NCBI GenBank assembly: GCA_017435425.1 | Contig: JAFSFC010000052.1 | Coordinates: 1 to 39,273 of the forward strand | Source: Ruminiclostridium sp. | Lineage (GTDB): Bacteria; Bacillota; Clostridia; Oscillospirales; Oscillospiraceae | DNA length: 39,273 bases | Direction of reading: 5' to 3' | Shown here: positions 7,863 to 14,486 of the stretch, in pieces | How the letters are laid out: every line of letters begins with the position of its first letter | Numbering within the stretch: the stretch's first letter is position 1 | Program-made: the position numbers and the translations under genes | The notes under the pieces: generated by a model | What the model was told of the DNA's origin: nothing | The model's input: only the letters and a program-made list of their open reading frames with translations | Databases searched by the model: none

Positions 7863-10082
7863 TCAGGATCCTTTTTTCACAAATTCCTCCGCAACCTGGC
7901 GGTTGACCTCCTCCATTCGGCGGAGTTTTTCCACGCTTTCAGACAGGAAGTCCGGGTCCTTGCCCCGTTCCACTGCCTGGTCGATGAGTCCGCAGAGACT
8001 TTCGGTGGAGATGGCGTTCAGGTCCTCGTAGAGAGTCTGGCCAATGTAGGACAGGAAGGAGCTGACCTTCTGGTCGTAGACGATACCCACCAGGGGGACT
8101 CCCTGGCTGGCGGAGAAGATCAGGCCATGGAGCCGCATGGAGACCATTACCTTCATCCGGGAGAGGATACCAATGGTCTGCCCGGCGGTAAAGTGGCCGG
8201 TGAGCAGATGGTGGGGCCCCTTCATCCGGCTGATGACCCGCTTGGAGGCATCCAGGTCCAGCCGGGGCTCCAGGGGGAAGAAGACAGGGGTCATGCCGTA
8301 CTTCTCATAGACATAGTCCGCAGCGGCGGCGATGTGGCTCAGCTTTTCCTCAAAGTTGGGCCAGGGACGCAGGGCAAAGCCCACATACTGGCCATCGGCG
8401 GGGATGCCGTGGCTCTCCAGAATGCCGTCCAGCACATCGGGGGCAGCAGGGGGGAGGATGACCGTGGTGTCGGCCGCCAGACTGATCTTGGGCTTGGTGA
8501 CCCCCATGGATTCCAGCTCCTTCAGGGAATTGGGGTCACGGAGGGTGATGGCATCCACGTACCTGTTGATGACCTTGGCGGCACGGATCCGGTTGCTGTC
8601 GCCCTTGATGGGGCCGATGCCGCAGCCGTACATGATGACCGGGCACCCATGGCGCTTGGCGGAAGCCAGGGTCCACAGATAGAACCACAGGGACCGGGAG
8701 CTGGTCACGTCCTGCATCAGGGAGCCGCCGCCGTTGATGGACAGCTTGGCCTTTTTGAAGTTGCGGATGGCCTGGAAGAGATTGAAAATGTAGAAGGAGT
8801 TCACCCGGTAGGTCATCCGGGTCTCTTCGGGCTTTCGGGAAAAGACCTGGAAGGTCAGGTCGGGGTCGATGGTGCGAAGCTCCGTGAGAATGGCCAGCAG
8901 AATGGCATCGTCGCCGGCGTTGCCCCGGCCGTAGGCGCCGCAGATGACCACCTGATCCCGGCCGTTCTTTTCGTACCGCAGGATGGTCTCGTAGATCTCC
9001 AGCTGCCGCTGGATGGTGGCCTCGATGGAGAACTCCCGATCTGCCTTTTCGTACAGGCGGCGGCCCATGGTTTTCCGAAGGTCCTGGTCCCGGGCCAGGG
9101 TCAGCAGATGGCCGGCCAGAGCCTGGGCGTCACCGGGTTGGAAGAGGAAACCGTTGGAGCCGTGGTCGATCAGGTAGGACACACCGCCCACCTGACTGCT
9201 CACGGTGGGCAGACCCGCTCTTGCGCCCTCGGTCAGGGCGTAGGGGAAGGTCTCGGAGATGGAGGTCAGAGTGTTGATGTCAATGGCGTGGTAGAAGGAA
9301 TCGGTGTCGGAGACCCACCCGGCGAAGCAGACCTCTTTCGAGACTCCCAGCTCGGCAGCCAGAGCCTTCAGATTGTCCATCTCCTCGCCGTCACCGGCGA
9401 TGAGGAGGCGCAGGTTGGGGAAGTCCTCGTGGGCGATGGCAAAGCCCCGGATGAGGGTGGCGATATCCTTGACCGGGTTCAGACGGGCAGCGATGCCCGC
9501 AACCACACAGGAGTCGTCGGCCTCCAGGCCCACCGAACGGAAGTACTCTGCCCGGGCCATGGCTGGGGTCCGGGGGGTGAAGTCCAGGCCGTTGTAGATG
9601 GAAAAAAGCCGTTCCGGGTCAAACCCCCGGGAGATGAGCATATCCACCATGGCATCGGACACACCGATGCGGTACTTGAGCTTCCGCAGGGCCAGGGTGT
9701 TGATGGTGCCGTAAGTGAGGCGGGAGATGGGCCGCCCCAGATAGTCCAGCCGGTAGTCGCTGTGGACGGTGGACACCGTGGGCAGACCGGTCTTATGGGC
9801 CAGGAGGGCTGCCATCATGTTTCCTCTGGAACCGTGGCTGTGGATGATGTCGTAGCCGTCCGCTTTGACCAGAGCCACCAGCTTTCTCAGGGTGGACAGA
9901 AGGTTTTTGTCGGCAATGACCTGGGTGTCAATGCCAAGTGCCCGGGCCTCCTGGGTAAAGGGACCATCGGTGAAGCAGACCATTTTGACCTGGATCTTGG
10001 GGGTCAGCCCGGCCAGCAGAGAGTGGACGTGGGTCTTTGCGCCGCCGGTGTCGCCGCCGCTGATGAGGGTAAGCACTTTCAT
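7863..10082 (-). CDS. csaB: Fused GT4 glycosyltransferase and CsaB polysaccharide pyruvyl transferase
   Basis: A 739-residue two-domain enzyme. Residues 1 to about 370 form a GT-B fold family 4 glycosyltransferase: N-terminal SGGDTGGAKTHV nucleotide-sugar loop, and the E-x7-E motif SETFPYALTEG with Glu277 and Glu285. From about residue 377 a second domain begins, VVICGAYGRGNAGDDAIL, and continues through GCGIGP and SMRLHGL, the pattern of CsaB/WcaK pyruvyl transferases. CsaB transfers pyruvate from phosphoenolpyruvate to a secondary cell-wall polymer, which in other Gram-positives anchors SLH-domain proteins. The joined domains suggest that one polypeptide adds a sugar and pyruvylates it; that coupling is inference. 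The ATG at 10082 has GGAGGA 7 nt upstream. It has its own promoter (10125-10153) and shares the intergenic region with the DUF4330 gene. Confidence 0.88.
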   Translation of the reverse strand: MKVLTLISGGDTGGAKTHVHSLLAGLTPKIQVKMVCFTDGPFTQEARALGIDTQVIADKNLLSTLRKLVALVKADGYDIIHSHGSRGNMMAALLAHKTGLPTVSTVHSDYRLDYLGRPISRLTYGTINTLALRKLKYRIGVSDAMVDMLISRGFDPERLFSIYNGLDFTPRTPAMARAEYFRSVGLEADDSCVVAGIAARLNPVKDIATLIRGFAIAHEDFPNLRLLIAGDGEEMDNLKALAAELGVSKEVCFAGWVSDTDSFYHAIDINTLTSISETFPYALTEGARAGLPTVSSQVGGVSYLIDHGSNGFLFQPGDAQALAGHLLTLARDQDLRKTMGRRLYEKADREFSIEATIQRQLEIYETILRYEKNGRDQVVICGAYGRGNAGDDAILLAILTELRTIDPDLTFQVFSRKPEETRMTYRVNSFYIFNLFQAIRNFKKAKLSINGGGSLMQDVTSSRSLWFYLWTLASAKRHGCPVIMYGCGIGPIKGDSNRIRAAKVINRYVDAITLRDPNSLKELESMGVTKPKISLAADTTVILPPAAPDVLDGILESHGIPADGQYVGFALRPWPNFEEKLSHIAAAADYVYEKYGMTPVFFPLEPRLDLDASKRVISRMKGPHHLLTGHFTAGQTIGILSRMKVMVSMRLHGLIFSASQGVPLVGIVYDQKVSSFLSYIGQTLYEDLNAISTESLCGLIDQAVERGKDPDFLSESVEKLRRMEEVNRQVAEEFVKKGS

Positions 10083-10105
10083 GGCGATTCCTCCGAAAAA
10101 AAGAC

Positions 10106-10134
10106 TTGTGAAATACAGCATAATATTATACAAT
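10106..10134 (+). promoter_or_regulatory. Sigma-A promoter of the DUF4330 gene
   Basis: -35 TTGTGA (10106-10111) and -10 TACAAT (10129-10134) with a 17 bp spacer. Its -10 overlaps the -10 of the divergent promoter. Confidence 0.6.
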
Positions 10135-10153
10135 GGTTTGGAAAAATGGTCAA
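10125..10153 (-). promoter_or_regulatory. Sigma-A promoter of the glycosyltransferase/csaB gene
   Basis: On the minus strand, -35 TTGACC (10148-10153) and -10 TATAAT (10125-10130) with a 17 bp spacer. The -10 box shares two bases with the divergent plus-strand -10. Confidence 0.75.
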
Positions 10154-10169
10154 GTTACGGAGGTTACTT

Positions 10170-10694
10170 ATGAGTATCATTGATAATAAAGGCAAGCTCT
10201 TCGGTAAGATCAACATCATCGACCTGATCGCCGTTGTTCTGATCCTGGCTGTGGTGGCCCTGCTGGGCACCAAGCTCCTCACCAACGACAGTGTGGGTCT
10301 GTCCGGTCCCGGTCAGCCCATCGTCTACACCGTAAAGGTGGAGAACGTGGACGAGGATGTCTACGAGTTCGTCCAGGACAACCTGCCCAGCCAGCTCATG
10401 GCCAACGGTCAGCTTCAGAATGGCCAGGTCACCGCTGTGGAGGGCACCCTGGTGGAGTCCCCCAGCATCAACGTCCAGCAGAACCCCACCCTGGGCATGA
10501 CCACCCTGAACTATGACGAGGCAGGCACCTATGATCTGCTGTTCACCATCGAGGCAACCGTCAAGGACAATGTGGCCAGTGAACTGGGTACCCAGGAGAT
10601 CCGTGTGGGCAAGACTCACATCGTCAAGACCACTACCTTTGAACTGGAAAACGGCATTATCCAGTCCTGTGAACGGCTGGAAGTGGCAGAATAA
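10170..10694 (+). CDS. DUF4330 family membrane-anchored protein
   Basis: A 174-residue protein with one transmembrane helix at about residues 15-36 preceded by the characteristic FGKINIIDL segment, then an extracytoplasmic domain of alternating beta-strands (YTVKVENVDEDVYEFV and following) that matches DUF4330 proteins. The family is often found beside polysaccharide export and envelope genes; no enzyme motif is visible. The ATG at 10170 has CGGAGG 6-7 nt upstream. A much longer open frame continues upstream on this strand but is antisense to the glycosyltransferase and is not coding. The divergent pairing with the csaB fusion suggests a shared role in surface polymer assembly, which is inference. 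Confidence 0.8.
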   Translation: MSIIDNKGKLFGKINIIDLIAVVLILAVVALLGTKLLTNDSVGLSGPGQPIVYTVKVENVDEDVYEFVQDNLPSQLMANGQLQNGQVTAVEGTLVESPSINVQQNPTLGMTTLNYDEAGTYDLLFTIEATVKDNVASELGTQEIRVGKTHIVKTTTFELENGIIQSCERLEVAE

Positions 10695-10709
10695 GGAAAT
10701 CTTGAGATG

Positions 10710-10736
10710 CGGACGGCTTCAGCCGTCCGTATTTTT
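10710..10736 (+). terminator. Rho-independent terminator of the DUF4330 gene
   Basis: An 8 bp perfect GC-rich stem (10710-10717 with 10722-10729), TTCA loop, followed by TATTTTTG. Confidence 0.88.
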
Positions 10737-10768
10737 GTTTACAAAGGGTCAAAAAAGCCGGAAAAAGG

Positions 10769-10796
10769 TTGACTTTTCAGAAAACCATGATACGAT
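10769..10796 (+). promoter_or_regulatory. Promoter of the lysine riboswitch transcript
   Basis: -35 TTGACT (10769-10774) and -10 TACGAT (10791-10796) with a 16 bp spacer, ending just before the riboswitch aptamer. Confidence 0.7.
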
Positions 10797-10804
10797 ATAC
10801 CGGC

Positions 10805-10980
10805 AAAGCATGATAGAGGTGCGAACGTCAAGAGTAACCCTTCCCATTCCAGGCAAAAACGAGGGGTGAAAGGGGCTTTCGCCGAGGTTTCGAGGTCTGC
10901 CTGAAGGCCCCGGAGCCGGGCTGTGGGAGAATATCCCCCAGACTGTCGTCCCGCGCGGGACGGAGCGCTGTCGTGAGTTC
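10805..10980 (+). promoter_or_regulatory. Lysine riboswitch (L box) aptamer
   Basis: The conserved blocks of the lysine aptamer are present in order: GATAGAGGTGCGAAC then TCAAGAGTA (10813-10835), GGGTGAAAGGGG (10864-10875), TCGCCGAGG (10879-10887), a GGCTG-like block, ACTGTCGTC (10942-10950) and GGAGCGCTGTCGTG (10962-10975). P1 can form between 10809-10816 and 10968-10975 (8 pairs with wobbles). The 3' strand of P1 with adjoining bases (10972-10980) can instead pair with 10990-10998, the 5' arm of the following terminator, giving an antiterminator. Lysine binding should stabilise P1, free the terminator and switch the transporter off, as in the known genetic-off L box class. Confidence 0.95.
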
Positions 10981-10990
10981 ATCCCTGGTG

Positions 10991-11022
10991 AAGTCATGAC
11001 ATCGTCATGACTTTATTTTTTT
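10991..11022 (+). terminator. Riboswitch-controlled intrinsic terminator
   Basis: A perfect 10 bp stem (10991-11000 with 11004-11013), 3 nt loop, followed by TATTTTTTTG. It ends 18 bp before the transporter start codon and is the expression platform of the lysine riboswitch. Confidence 0.92.
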
Positions 11023-11039
11023 GTATAGGAGAGAAAACC

Positions 11040-12800
11040 ATGAGAAAAACCTTCCGGCGCCTGCTGCCCCTGCTGGCAGTCCTGGTGGTGCTGTGCATGG
11101 CTCTGGCGACCCCTGCCTTTGCCGCTGGCGACCCCACCGAGGAACCCGGCACCAAGATGATCGAGTGCTCCGACTGCGGAGCAGGCGGTCTGTGCATGAC
11201 CTGCTACGGTCACGATGAAGCCTGTGAGGACTGCGGCGGTACCTTCGCCTGTGCATCCTGTGAAGGCACCGGCTATGTGGAGTCCCCCAGCAAGTTCTAC
11301 AACACCGGTTGGGCCCTGCTGCCCCCCATCATTGCAATCGCCCTGGCCCTGATCACCAAGGAGGTCTATTCCTCTCTGTTCATCGGTATCCTTGTGGGCG
11401 GCCTGCTGTACTCCAACTTTACCTTTGAGACCACTGTCCTTCATGTATTCAACGATGGCATCGTGGCTTCTGTCACTGACAGCTACAATATGGGCATCCT
11501 GATCTTCCTGGTCATCCTGGGTGCCATGGTCTGCCTGATGAACCGTGCCGGTGGCTCTGCTGCCTTTGGCCGCTGGGCTCAGACCCATATCAAGTCCCGT
11601 GTGGGTGCACAGCTGGCCACCGTGGTCCTGGGCGTTCTGATTTTCATCGACGATTATTTCAACTGCCTGACCGTGGGCAGCGTTATGCGCCCTGTCACCG
11701 ACAAGTATAACATCTCCCGTGCCAAGCTGGCCTACCTGATCGATGCTACCGCAGCTCCCATCTGCATCATCGCCCCCATCTCCTCCTGGGCCGCTGCCGT
11801 TGCCGGCTTCGCTGAGGACGGCCAGGGCCTGACCCTGTTCATCAAGGCCATTCCCTTCAACTTCTATGCTATCCTGACCATCCTTATGATGGTGGGCCTG
11901 TCCATTCTGAAGATCGACTTTGGTCCCATGGCAAAGCATGAGAAGAACGCGCGGGAAAAGGGTGACCTGTTTTCCGGTATGAACCCCTACTCCATCCTGG
12001 AGACCGAGAGTGTCAACGAGCGCGGCCGTGTGCCAGACCTGGTCCTGCCCATCGTGGTGCTGATCGTCTCCTGTGTTGTTGGCATGATCTACTCTGGCGG
12101 CTTCTTTGAAGGTGCAGGCTTCATTGATGCCTTCTCCAATGCAGATGCCTCCGTGGGTCTGATGCTGGGCTCTGTGTTTGCTCTGGTGTTCACCGTGATC
12201 TACTATCTCTTCCGCCGTACCATGCGCTTCACCGAGATGATGGGCTGCATCCCCGAGGGCTTCAAGGCCATGGTCCCCGCTATTCTGATCCTGACCTTCG
12301 CATGGAGCCTGAAGGGTATGACCGACTCCCTGGGCGCTAAGCTCTTCGTTCGCGACTTTGTGTACGCCAACGCAGAGAACTTCCAGATGTTCCTGCCTGC
12401 CATCGTGTTCCTGATTGGCTGCCTGCTGGCTTTTGCAACCGGCACCAGCTGGGGCACCTTCGGTATGCTGATCCCCATCGTCCAGAGCGTCTTCCCCATG
12501 GACAACCCCCTGGCCATCGTCTGCATCTCTGCCTGCATGGCCGGTGCTGTCTGCGGTGACCACTGCTCCCCCATCTCCGACACCACCATCATGGCTTCTG
12601 CTGGTGCCCAGTGCGACCATGTGAGCCATGTCTCCACCCAGCTGCCCTATGCCGTTACCTGTGCGGTGGTCAGCTGTATCAGCTACATCATCGCAGGTTT
12701 TGTACCCAACGCTGTCATTGCACTGCCCATCGCCATCGTGCTGATGATCATTGCACTGTTCATCATGCGCAGCGCCTGGGGACAGAAGATCTCCGCCTGA
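11040..12800 (+). CDS. NhaC-family transporter, predicted lysine transporter, with exported Cys-rich domain
   Basis: A 586-residue membrane protein of the NhaC antiporter superfamily with about a dozen hydrophobic segments and conserved stretches such as FIDDYFNCLTVGSVMRPV, APISSWAA, GTSWGTFGMLIP and GDHCSPISDTTIMAS. Location behind a lysine riboswitch predicts that it moves lysine; NhaC-family genes under L boxes have been predicted as lysine transporters before. Unusually, a signal peptide (about residues 1-28, basic MRKTFRR, hydrophobic core, AFA cleavage-like end) precedes a domain with four CxxC pairs (43/46, 52/55, 62/65, 71/74) that resembles the DnaJ zinc-binding CxxCxGxG region, and only then (about residue 88) the transporter starts. 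That domain should lie outside the cytoplasm. The ATG at 11040 follows AGGAGA; an upstream ATG at 11007 lies inside the terminator. Confidence 0.9.
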   Translation: MRKTFRRLLPLLAVLVVLCMALATPAFAAGDPTEEPGTKMIECSDCGAGGLCMTCYGHDEACEDCGGTFACASCEGTGYVESPSKFYNTGWALLPPIIAIALALITKEVYSSLFIGILVGGLLYSNFTFETTVLHVFNDGIVASVTDSYNMGILIFLVILGAMVCLMNRAGGSAAFGRWAQTHIKSRVGAQLATVVLGVLIFIDDYFNCLTVGSVMRPVTDKYNISRAKLAYLIDATAAPICIIAPISSWAAAVAGFAEDGQGLTLFIKAIPFNFYAILTILMMVGLSILKIDFGPMAKHEKNAREKGDLFSGMNPYSILETESVNERGRVPDLVLPIVVLIVSCVVGMIYSGGFFEGAGFIDAFSNADASVGLMLGSVFALVFTVIYYLFRRTMRFTEMMGCIPEGFKAMVPAILILTFAWSLKGMTDSLGAKLFVRDFVYANAENFQMFLPAIVFLIGCLLAFATGTSWGTFGMLIPIVQSVFPMDNPLAIVCISACMAGAVCGDHCSPISDTTIMASAGAQCDHVSHVSTQLPYAVTCAVVSCISYIIAGFVPNAVIALPIAIVLMIIALFIMRSAWGQKISA

Positions 12801-12812
12801 TTCCCTTGGATC

Positions 12813-12850
12813 AAAAAGGTCCTCATCCAAAACGGATGAGGACCTTTTTT
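12813..12850. terminator. Bidirectional terminator
   Basis: A perfect 16 bp stem (12813-12828 with 12834-12849), 5 nt loop, flanked by A5 on the left and T6 on the right, so it can stop transcription from both the transporter and the convergent TauE-like genes. Confidence 0.88.
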
Positions 12851-12923
12851 GGTTCCCTTGTGTAACACCTAACGCCTGGAATGGGCACACCATTTCCAAA
12901 GAACGTTTTGAACCTCATTCGGC

Positions 12924-13304
12924 TTATTTCGGATGAGGATTCTTTTTATCTCTGCGGAACAACTCCCGCAGGCCGATATACAGCAGAAACACCCCGAATA
13001 GTTTGCGGAGCAGATAGGTATCCAATCGGTTGGCCAGCAGAGCGGTGCAGGCGGCAGCGGCCAGCCCAGCAAGGATAGCAGGCAGGATGACCTTCTTCTC
13101 TAACAGTCCGTTCTTTTTGTGGGCGGGGAGAGCAGCGGCAGCGGCGGGGAGGAAGTACAGCAGGTTGATGCCCTGAGCCTGGTGCTGGGTCATCCCGGCA
13201 AAGGCGGTGAGATAGATGAGCAGCAGGGACCCGCCCCCGATACCGAAGGCCGACAGGACCCCGGTGACCGTCCCGGCCAGGAAGGGGAGAAGCCAGCCGG
13301 TCAT
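12924..13304 (-). CDS. TauE/SafE-family half-length exporter, second of a pair
   Basis: A 126-residue hydrophobic protein with about four membrane segments and the family's glycine-rich start GTVTGVLSAFGIGGGSLL near residue 12. Full-length TauE/SafE (DUF81) permeases have about 250 residues made of two such repeats and export sulfite, sulfoacetate or related anions; this gene encodes only one repeat. Its ATG (13304) overlaps the stop of the neighbouring half-length gene (ATGA at 13301-13304), which argues that the two products are made together and assemble as a heterodimer. The basic C-terminus (LFRRDKKNPHPK) is probably cytoplasmic. Substrate unknown. Confidence 0.78.
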   Translation of the reverse strand: MTGWLLPFLAGTVTGVLSAFGIGGGSLLLIYLTAFAGMTQHQAQGINLLYFLPAAAAALPAHKKNGLLEKKVILPAILAGLAAAACTALLANRLDTYLLRKLFGVFLLYIGLRELFRRDKKNPHPK

Positions 13305-13669
13305 CCGGTCAGAGAGGTCCAGGCCCCGTAGAGGATCAGCAGGGAAAAGGCCCGCTTGAGCCACAGGACGGACACCTTCTTAAAAATCTTCCCGCCGATG
13401 AGGCCGCCCACCAGGCCTCCGGCCAGGTAGGGCAGGGCGGTCAACACATCCAGGTTCCCCTTCCAGAAGTAAATTCCTGCCGACAGGGCACACAGGGGGA
13501 AGATGATGGCCACCGAGCAGGCAAAGGCCTTTCGGCGGTCCAGATCACACCGGGCCATAAGCAGGGGCACCAGAATCATGCCGCCGCCCCCTCCGAAGAA
13601 GCCGTTCACCAGACCTGCTGCCCCTCCGGCCACCGCTGCCGGGACCCAGGATCGTTTGGTTTCAGACAT
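13301..13669 (-). CDS. TauE/SafE-family half-length exporter, first of a pair
   Basis: A 122-residue protein with about four membrane segments and the repeat motif GGAAGLVNGFFGGGGGMILV at about residues 15-34, matching one half of a TauE/SafE anion exporter. It is followed by the second half with a 4 bp overlap. No frameshift or stop explains the split: each gene has its own start, and each half keeps the glycine-rich motif, so this is a two-gene form and not a broken single gene. Its Shine-Dalgarno GGAGG lies in the 3' arm of the hairpin at 13674-13710, 8 nt before the ATG. Substrate unknown; sulfite or another small anion is the family expectation. Confidence 0.78.
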   Translation of the reverse strand: MSETKRSWVPAAVAGGAAGLVNGFFGGGGGMILVPLLMARCDLDRRKAFACSVAIIFPLCALSAGIYFWKGNLDVLTALPYLAGGLVGGLIGGKIFKKVSVLWLKRAFSLLILYGAWTSLTG

Positions 13670-13673
13670 AAAA

Positions 13674-13710
13674 ATCCCCTCCTCTGGCCTAGTTTGCCAG
13701 AAGAGGGGAT
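13674..13710 (-). terminator. Terminator/attenuator hairpin covering the exporter ribosome-binding site
   Basis: A 15 bp stem with one mismatch (13674-13688 with 13696-13710) between tcdA and the first TauE-like gene. On the minus strand it ends in TTTTT directly before the ATG, and its 3' arm contains the GGAGG used by the exporter gene. Confidence 0.75.
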
Positions 13711-13713
13711 CAA

Positions 13714-14430
13714 TTATTCTTGAATCAGGTCCTGGATGACCGCGCCAGCCAGCAGGAAGCCTGCCACGGGGGGCACCCAGGGTGCGCTGGCGGGGATGGA
13801 CCGCCGTCCGGGAGGGGGAGCCTCCCCGGTGGGGGTGGTCTGGGCAGGAAGCTCCGGGGAGAAGACCACCTTATGGTGGCGGATGCCCCGGTTCTTCAGC
13901 TCCTTGCGGATGATCCGGGCCAGGGCACAGCCCTCGGTCTTGGAAATGTCCGCCACCCGGAACTGGGAGGGGTCCAGTTTGTTGCCGGTACCCATGGAGG
14001 AGATGATGGGGATCTCTCGCTGAAGGGCGGTCTCGATGAGGTCCAGCTTGCAGGAGACCAGATCGATGGCGTCCACGATGTAGTCATACCGGGTCTGGAA
14101 GAAGTCCTCCCGGCAGTCTGCCTCGTATTTGTGGGGAATCTGGCGGACCTGACAGTTGGGGTTGATGTCCAGCACCCGCCGGGCCAGGGCCTCGGTCTTG
14201 TCCAGACCCACGGTGGAGTGAAGGGCCTGGAGCTGGCGGTTGATGTTGGAGACCCCCACCTGGTCATTGTCGATGAGGGTCAGTGTGCCCACACCTGACC
14301 GGGCCAGGGCCTCCACGCACCAGCTGCCCACACCGCCCAGGCCGAAAACGGCCACGTGGGACCGAGCCAGCTTCTCCATGGCGGCGGGGCCCAGGAGCAT
14401 TTCCGTCCGGAGGAATTGTTCGTTGGTCAT
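13714..14430 (-). CDS. tcdA: tRNA threonylcarbamoyladenosine dehydratase TcdA
   Basis: TcdA is an E1-like ATP-dependent enzyme that cyclises t6A to ct6A at position 37 of ANN-decoding tRNAs. The 238-residue protein has the adenylate-binding GLGGVGSWCVEALARSG at about 30-46, Asp54 at the end of the next strand, SNINRQ with the conserved Arg at 65, and the family region DAIDLVSCKLDLI. The C-terminal stretch PGRRSIPASAPWVPPVAG is typical of TcdA and not of MoeB/ThiF. ATG 14430 is preferred over upstream in-frame ATGs because GGAGG lies 9 nt before it and the longer version runs into the preceding terminator. Confidence 0.92.
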   Translation of the reverse strand: MTNEQFLRTEMLLGPAAMEKLARSHVAVFGLGGVGSWCVEALARSGVGTLTLIDNDQVGVSNINRQLQALHSTVGLDKTEALARRVLDINPNCQVRQIPHKYEADCREDFFQTRYDYIVDAIDLVSCKLDLIETALQREIPIISSMGTGNKLDPSQFRVADISKTEGCALARIIRKELKNRGIRHHKVVFSPELPAQTTPTGEAPPPGRRSIPASAPWVPPVAGFLLAGAVIQDLIQE

Positions 14431-14450
14431 AAGGATGTACCTCCTGAAAG

Positions 14451-14482
14451 AAACCCCCGCGGAGATGATTCCGCGGGGGTTT
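14451..14482 (-). terminator. Terminator of the foldase-like gene
   Basis: A perfect 12 bp stem (14451-14462 with 14471-14482) with an 8 nt loop, followed on the minus strand by TTTCTTTC. It separates the foldase-like gene from tcdA. Confidence 0.85.
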
Positions 14483-14486
14483 GTCA

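Noticed and set aside
7860..10133. Very long plus-strand open frame (over 750 codons) opposite the glycosyltransferase/csaB gene
   Set aside because: It mirrors the codon pattern of the real gene: GC-rich third positions leave few stop codons in one antisense frame. Its translation is low-complexity His/Gly/Val-rich without motifs. Only its last 174 codons (DUF4330, from 10170) are a real gene.
11013..12899. A 628-codon minus-strand frame opposite the lysine transporter
   Set aside because: Antisense shadow: composition rich in His, Asp, Gly and Gln with no domain, no ribosome site, and the sense strand is an unambiguous transporter behind a riboswitch.
12834..12950. Short direct similarity between the terminator arm (GGATGAGGA) and a second copy near 12930
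   Set aside because: Only about nine bases and not in a structured context; not enough for a repeat call.
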